Positions 36,107 to 38,514 of a stretch of 38,514 nucleotides of DNA are shown here, in pieces (positions within the stretch are counted from its first letter, which is position 1; each line of letters starts with the position of its first letter). Under the pieces are notes generated by a model. The model ran no database searches and was not told where the DNA came from. It saw nothing but the letters and a program-made list of their open reading frames with translations. The DNA is from an uncultured Alphaproteobacteria bacterium (GTDB taxonomy: Bacteria > Pseudomonadota > Alphaproteobacteria > Rhizobiales > Aestuariivirgaceae), in assembly GCA_937873445.1 (NCBI GenBank), contig CALMWF010000013.1:1-38514 (forward strand), given 5' to 3'. A program made the translations under genes and the position numbers.

Positions 36107-36802
36107 TCAGGCAGCGGCCAGACGGCCCTGCCCCGCCATCAGCTGATAGCCGAGGAAGCGCCGGGAATCGATGGGATCATGGCCCAGCATCTGGCGCAGC
36201 TTCTTGCGCAGCTTGCTGATGTGGCTTTCCACCACGCTTTCCTCCACCGCCTCGTCAAACAGGCCATAGACGGCGTTGAAGATCTGGGTGCGCGACACGC
36301 GGCGGCCCCGGTTGGCGGCGAGATATTCGAGAATGCGCCGTTCCCGCCGCGGCAGTTGCACGGACGTGCCGTTGATTTCCGGATCACGGCCATCACCATA
36401 GAGAACCAGGCCGCCATCATCCCACAGCACAGTTGCATCCTGGCTGGCGCGGCGGCGGATGGCGCCGATGCGGGCAATGATCTCGCGGGCATGGACGGGC
36501 TTGCGCACCACATCATCAATGCCGGCCTCGAACAGGCGCAGCGTTGCCTCCAGACCCGGTGCATCGTTGAGGGCAATGGCGGGAATGGTGCCCTTGGACT
36601 TTATTGTCCTGGCCAGCCGTTCACGGGCCTCGAAATCGCCCAGCACCACGGCTTCAACGGCCGACAGATCAGGTCCGCTGGAGGAATGAAACCAGCCGGC
36701 AAAATCATCGGGCTTGAAGGTTGCAACGGCAAAACCCTCGCGTCCAAGGCTGCTCCGGTACGCATCGGAAACTTCCACGCGCTCGTCGACGATCACAATC
36801 AT
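36107..36802 (-). CDS. ftcR: OmpR-type flagellar regulator, FtcR/Rem family
   Basis: FtcR (Brucella) and Rem (Sinorhizobium) are orphan OmpR-type activators of flagellar genes. The 231-residue product has a receiver domain (about residues 1-112) starting MIVIVDERVEVSDAYRS, with VVRKPVHAREIIARI near its end. A winged-helix domain follows (about 130-222: RRERRILEYLAANRGRRVS and VVESHISKLRKKLRQML). Where receivers carry the phospho-acceptor aspartate there is a glycine (AVVLGDF), with an aspartate one residue later, so phosphorylation is doubtful. It lies at the edge of the locus, convergent with fliI, not between the transglycosylase gene and flgE as in Sinorhizobium. Its upstream region is AT-rich with palindromes. 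Confidence 0.9.
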   Translation of the reverse strand: MIVIVDERVEVSDAYRSSLGREGFAVATFKPDDFAGWFHSSSGPDLSAVEAVVLGDFEARERLARTIKSKGTIPAIALNDAPGLEATLRLFEAGIDDVVRKPVHAREIIARIGAIRRRASQDATVLWDDGGLVLYGDGRDPEINGTSVQLPRRERRILEYLAANRGRRVSRTQIFNAVYGLFDEAVEESVVESHISKLRKKLRQMLGHDPIDSRRFLGYQLMAGQGRLAAA

Positions 36803-37036
36803 TGTTTATTCTCTCGCCATTCATTGGGGATGGACACCGAAGCAACTGACCGGTGAGACCAATCAGCCCGCAGCCCCTTTAAAAATGGTTAATATCCAAG
36901 ATGTTCTCACAATTTACATGTATAGATTACTCCATAAAGGCAATGTATATACACATTGTCCAAAGTAATATACTTTGTGAAGTGATTTATATTTAGAGGC
37001 GATATCTCCACCAGGTGGAGATCGCCGCCAACAACA
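36803..37036. promoter_or_regulatory. AT-rich control region upstream of ftcR
   Basis: No gene was found here. From about 36885 to 37000 the base composition drops far below the rest of the window. Palindromes within it are CAATGT-N6-ACATTG (36941-36958) and CAAAGTA-ATA-TACTTTG (36961-36977, perfect 7-bp arms). A longer hairpin, GGCGAT and CTCCACC paired with GGTGGAG and ATCGCC (36998-37026), has a 2-base bulge. The only downstream gene on the minus strand is ftcR, so these are candidate operator sites for its control. No promoter hexamers were identified with confidence. Confidence 0.6.
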
Positions 37037-37062
37037 ACGCCGCCCCGGCAAGGGGGCGGCGT
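37037..37062 (-). terminator. Intrinsic-terminator-like hairpin after the MerR gene
   Basis: ACGCCGCCCC (37037-37046) and GGGGCGGCGT (37053-37062) form a perfect 10-bp GC-rich stem with a 6-base loop, beginning 21 bases past the MerR gene stop. GTTGTTGTTGG follows on the minus strand, a partial T-tract. Confidence 0.7.
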
Positions 37063-37083
37063 GTCATCACCGGTGGGGAAGGG

Positions 37084-37515
37084 TCAGGCCGCCGGGGCGG
37101 GCGGCCGGTTAAGAGCCAGGGCAACTTCCGTCTGGGTGATCTGCAATTCCAGTTCAGCCTGCTTGCGGCGCAGCATCTTCAGATGGCTTTCGAGAATGCG
37201 CAGCGCCCGGGGATGAGCCCCCGGCCCGGTGCTGTCCCCCTCAAGTGCCAATATGTCACGAATGCGCGCCAGCGGCACACCCAGCCGCCGCAGGGTGATC
37301 ACATTCACCAGGCGCTCGACGTCGGCCTTGAGATAGGTGCGAAACCGGCCGTGGCGTGGCGGCGACAGAAGACCCGCCCGTTCGTAGAACCGGATGGTCT
37401 TGGGATCGAGGCCGGTCTTCTCGGCCAGTTCGCCGATGAAATAGAAGGCCTGTTCGCCCGGTTCGGCCGCCGCCGCCAGCATCGCCGTTCCGGCCGCTTC
37501 CTGTAGGGTTTCCAC
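37084..37515 (-). CDS. MerR-family transcriptional regulator
   Basis: The 143-residue product has a MerR DNA-binding domain after an N-terminal extension of about 25 residues (FIGELAEKTGLDPKTIRFYE, then RAGLLSPPRHGRFRTYL). A dimerisation helix follows (about 100-125). There is no cysteine anywhere, so it is not a CueR- or MerR-type thiolate metal sensor, and the C-terminal part is too short for a drug-binding domain. The inducer is unknown. The start is a GTG at 37515 with AGGAGG 5 bases upstream; the longer TTG reading would cover that site. The gene is divergent from the secreted-protein gene across a 395-bp region, so it may regulate it. Confidence 0.85.
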   Translation of the reverse strand: METLQEAAGTAMLAAAAEPGEQAFYFIGELAEKTGLDPKTIRFYERAGLLSPPRHGRFRTYLKADVERLVNVITLRRLGVPLARIRDILALEGDSTGPGAHPRALRILESHLKMLRRKQAELELQITQTEVALALNRPPAPAA

Positions 37516-37910
37516 GAGCCCCTCCTGCAACCTTGAATATGCACTCTACCCTTTGTAGCAAAATCACCTCCTGGGTGCAATATGGTAATGATGCAATTGG
37601 AGGTAGCTGTCCTTTTGCCGAAGGATAATCCCGAGTCAAAAAGACGTGTATTTCCAGTGCCTTAAGAAGCAGCCGGGACTGCCTTCTTCTGACTCTTTGG
37701 CAGGAATAAAACCGGTGCGATTCCAACGACTTGAAAACTATCTCTTAAGCATTCCTGCCCTTTTGGCAGGAGGCTCGCTTCCCCGGCCCGGCCCGGCCCC
37801 TGGGTGGTGGATATTTTTCCTTCAATTTCAGTGGCTTGAGATTCGCAAATCGACCGGCACAGTTGTTGCTGTTCACTTTCCGGAGCACTTATTTGATTTT
37901 GGAGGCGGTC
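37516..37910. other. 395-bp non-coding region between MerR gene and secreted-protein gene
   Basis: No gene is supported. A weak minus-strand promoter candidate for merR is TTGCAC (37575-37580), 17 bp, then TACAAA (37552-37557). Plus-strand structures include AAGAAGCAG/CTGCCTTCTT (37664-37688, one bulge) and TCCTGCC-CTTTT-GGCAGGA (37753-37771, perfect 7-bp arms). GGCAGGA also occurs at 37699-37705, so two alternative pairings with TCCTGCC are possible. A cytosine/guanine-rich stretch (37783-37801) precedes ATATTTTTCC. This could be a long structured leader of the secreted-protein gene. Confidence 0.5.
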
Positions 37911-38261
37911 GTGCGAATGCGAATGCGGTGGTCAGGCCTGTTGTTGATGGTTTTCCTTGCGGCCCCTGTTGTCTTTACTGCCGCCCCTGCCACTGCCCAA
38001 ACCGCTGCTCCCTATATTGCTGGCACTGAGCCCAGCGTCCGCCCCGCCGGGGCACCCACGATAACTGAATTCAAACCTGACGCGGCCTGGATGGCGCGGG
38101 CCTTCACCGGTGTTTCCGAGCCCTATCCGCCAAGCCTCGGTTTCATGAAGGATCAGGGCGCCTGGTTTACGCCCTTCATCCATCCCGGCCTCGTTGATCA
38201 GTATGACATCCGCGGCTGGCACACCCGTTACGGCGACGCCGCAATCGAAGCCCTCAAATAA
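37911..38261 (+). CDS. Secreted protein of unknown function
   Basis: The 116-residue product has a clear Sec signal peptide: repeated MRMR at the N-terminus, a hydrophobic core, and cleavage predicted after about residue 29-30 (APATAQ). The mature part of about 87 residues is rich in proline and aromatic residues, with no cysteine. Segments such as SEPYPPSLGFMKDQGAWFTP and QYDIRGWHTRYGDAAIEAL suggest a small folded periplasmic protein. No family is recognised. The start is the GTG at 37911, with GGAGG 5 bases upstream; ATGs at 37917 and 37923 are alternatives. An 81-bp gap separates it from the Met-Gly repeat gene in the same direction. Confidence 0.75.
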   Translation: MRMRMRWSGLLLMVFLAAPVVFTAAPATAQTAAPYIAGTEPSVRPAGAPTITEFKPDAAWMARAFTGVSEPYPPSLGFMKDQGAWFTPFIHPGLVDQYDIRGWHTRYGDAAIEALK

Positions 38262-38284
38262 TTCAGGATGGAAGCAGGACGCAT

Positions 38285-38321
38285 CTCGCGCGCGTTCTGT
38301 GACTAGTATTTGGTGCGCGAG
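38285..38321 (+). promoter_or_regulatory. Inverted repeat in the leader of the Met-Gly repeat gene
   Basis: CTCGCGC (38285-38291) and GCGCGAG (38315-38321) are exact reverse complements around a 23-base, more AT-rich loop. The right arm ends just before the ribosome site (GAGGA, 38328-38332). It could be a hairpin between the two genes or an operator; support is limited to the symmetry. Confidence 0.35.
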
Positions 38322-38342
38322 GTGACAGAGGAAGAACTGAAC

Positions 38343-38514
38343 ATGACGAAATCAATGTTGAAGGTGCTTCTCGCGGGCTCCGCTCTGATGCTGGCCACGG
38401 TTGTGGTGTCGGCTGAAGACGCGCCCGCGACGGGCATGTCCGGCATGTCCGGTATGTCGGGCATGGGCGGCATGTCCGGTATGTCGGGCATGGGCGGCAT
38501 GTCCGGTATGTCGG
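38343..38514 (+). CDS. Secreted methionine/glycine-repeat protein, cut by window end
   Basis: The reading frame opens at ATG 38343 with GAGGA 10 bases upstream and runs to the window edge without a stop. It encodes a signal peptide (MTKSMLKVLLAGSALMLATV, cleavage after VVSA at about residue 24). After a short EDAPATG stretch come repeats of MSG and MGG in which about every third residue is methionine. At DNA level the unit is 27 bp, exactly repeated (38445-38471, 38472-38498, then partial). Methionine-rich exported segments often bind copper(I), but no copper gene is seen here, so this is inference. The rest of the protein lies outside the window. Confidence 0.8.
   Translation, partial: MTKSMLKVLLAGSALMLATVVVSAEDAPATGMSGMSGMSGMGGMSGMSGMGGMSGMS
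38445..38514 (+). repeat. 27-bp tandem repeat encoding MSGMSGMGG
   Basis: There are two full identical 27-bp units and 16 bases of a third, continuing past the window end. Identity at third codon positions indicates recent expansion, not selection on protein alone. Confidence 0.95.

Noticed and set aside
36107-36802. Classical phosphorelay response regulator with a nearby kinase
   Set aside because: No histidine kinase gene is in the window and the phospho-acceptor aspartate is not at the expected place; the whole protein fits the FtcR/Rem orphan group.
37699-37735. Cobalamin-riboswitch-like string (GGAATAAAACCGGTGCGATTCC)
   Set aside because: Only a short central match; the other conserved blocks of that riboswitch are missing and the downstream gene is not a known cobalamin gene.
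38303-38500. Antisense open frame across the Met-Gly repeat gene (proline/methionine/aspartate repeats)
   Set aside because: It mirrors the repeat on the other strand and has no ribosome site or recognisable family; the plus-strand frame has a signal peptide and ribosome site.

Overview
The window is GC-rich bacterial DNA dominated by one flagellar locus of about 32 kb. The gene set points to an alphaproteobacterium, most likely of the Hyphomicrobiales (Rhizobiales). FlaF, FlbT, MotC, MotE, a short FlgD, a DUF1217 protein and an FtcR/Rem-type regulator occur together there, and the gene order from motB to fliR follows that of Sinorhizobium and Brucella. No rRNA, tRNA, CRISPR array, transposase or integrase was seen.

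Layout. (1) Positions 1-3726 are non-flagellar: an MltB-type lytic transglycosylase whose 3' end is duplicated, a methylmalonate-semialdehyde dehydrogenase (mmsA), a divergent LysR regulator and a small membrane ORF. (2) Positions 3793-33115 form a nearly unbroken minus-strand flagellar run. From upstream to downstream it reads motA-fliM-fliN-fliG-flhB, flgB-flgC-fliE-flgG-flgA-flgI-motE-flgH-fliL-fliP, two flagellin genes, fliF-fliH-motB-motC-fliK-SLT transglycosylase, flgE-flgK-flgL-flaF-flbT-flgD-fliQ-flhA-fliR-fliJ-like, then flgJ-like, flgN-like, a FliL-like gene and an unknown tail-anchored protein. Many neighbours overlap by 1-4 bases, which indicates translational coupling. (3) Positions 33236-36097 on the plus strand carry DUF1217-flgF-fliI, divergent from motA. 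(4) ftcR/rem (36107-36802, minus) closes the locus, with an AT-rich palindrome-bearing control region upstream of it. (5) Positions 37084-38514 hold a MerR regulator, a 395-base non-coding region, a secreted protein of unknown function and the start of a methionine/glycine-repeat protein cut by the window end.

How the genes work together. FliF, FliG, FliM and FliN build the MS ring and switch. FlhA, FlhB, FliP, FliQ and FliR form the export gate, and FliH, FliI and a FliJ-like protein its ATPase complex. FlgB, FlgC, FlgF, FlgG and FliE form the rod, assisted by an FlgJ-like protein and a lytic transglycosylase that opens the wall. FlgH, FlgI and FlgA make the L and P rings; FlgD, FlgE and FliK the hook; FlgK, FlgL and flagellin the filament. 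MotA, MotB, MotC and MotE are the rhizobial-type stator. FlaF and FlbT tune flagellin output, and FtcR is the likely transcriptional activator. No fliO, fliD, fliS, flgM or fliA was found here.

Less ordinary points: two genes whose 3' ends are copied just after their stop codons, a block shared by both flagellin leaders, three cysteines in the hook protein, a displaced regulator gene lacking the usual phospho-acceptor aspartate, and the unexplained MerR / secreted protein / Met-Gly repeat neighbourhood at the right end.
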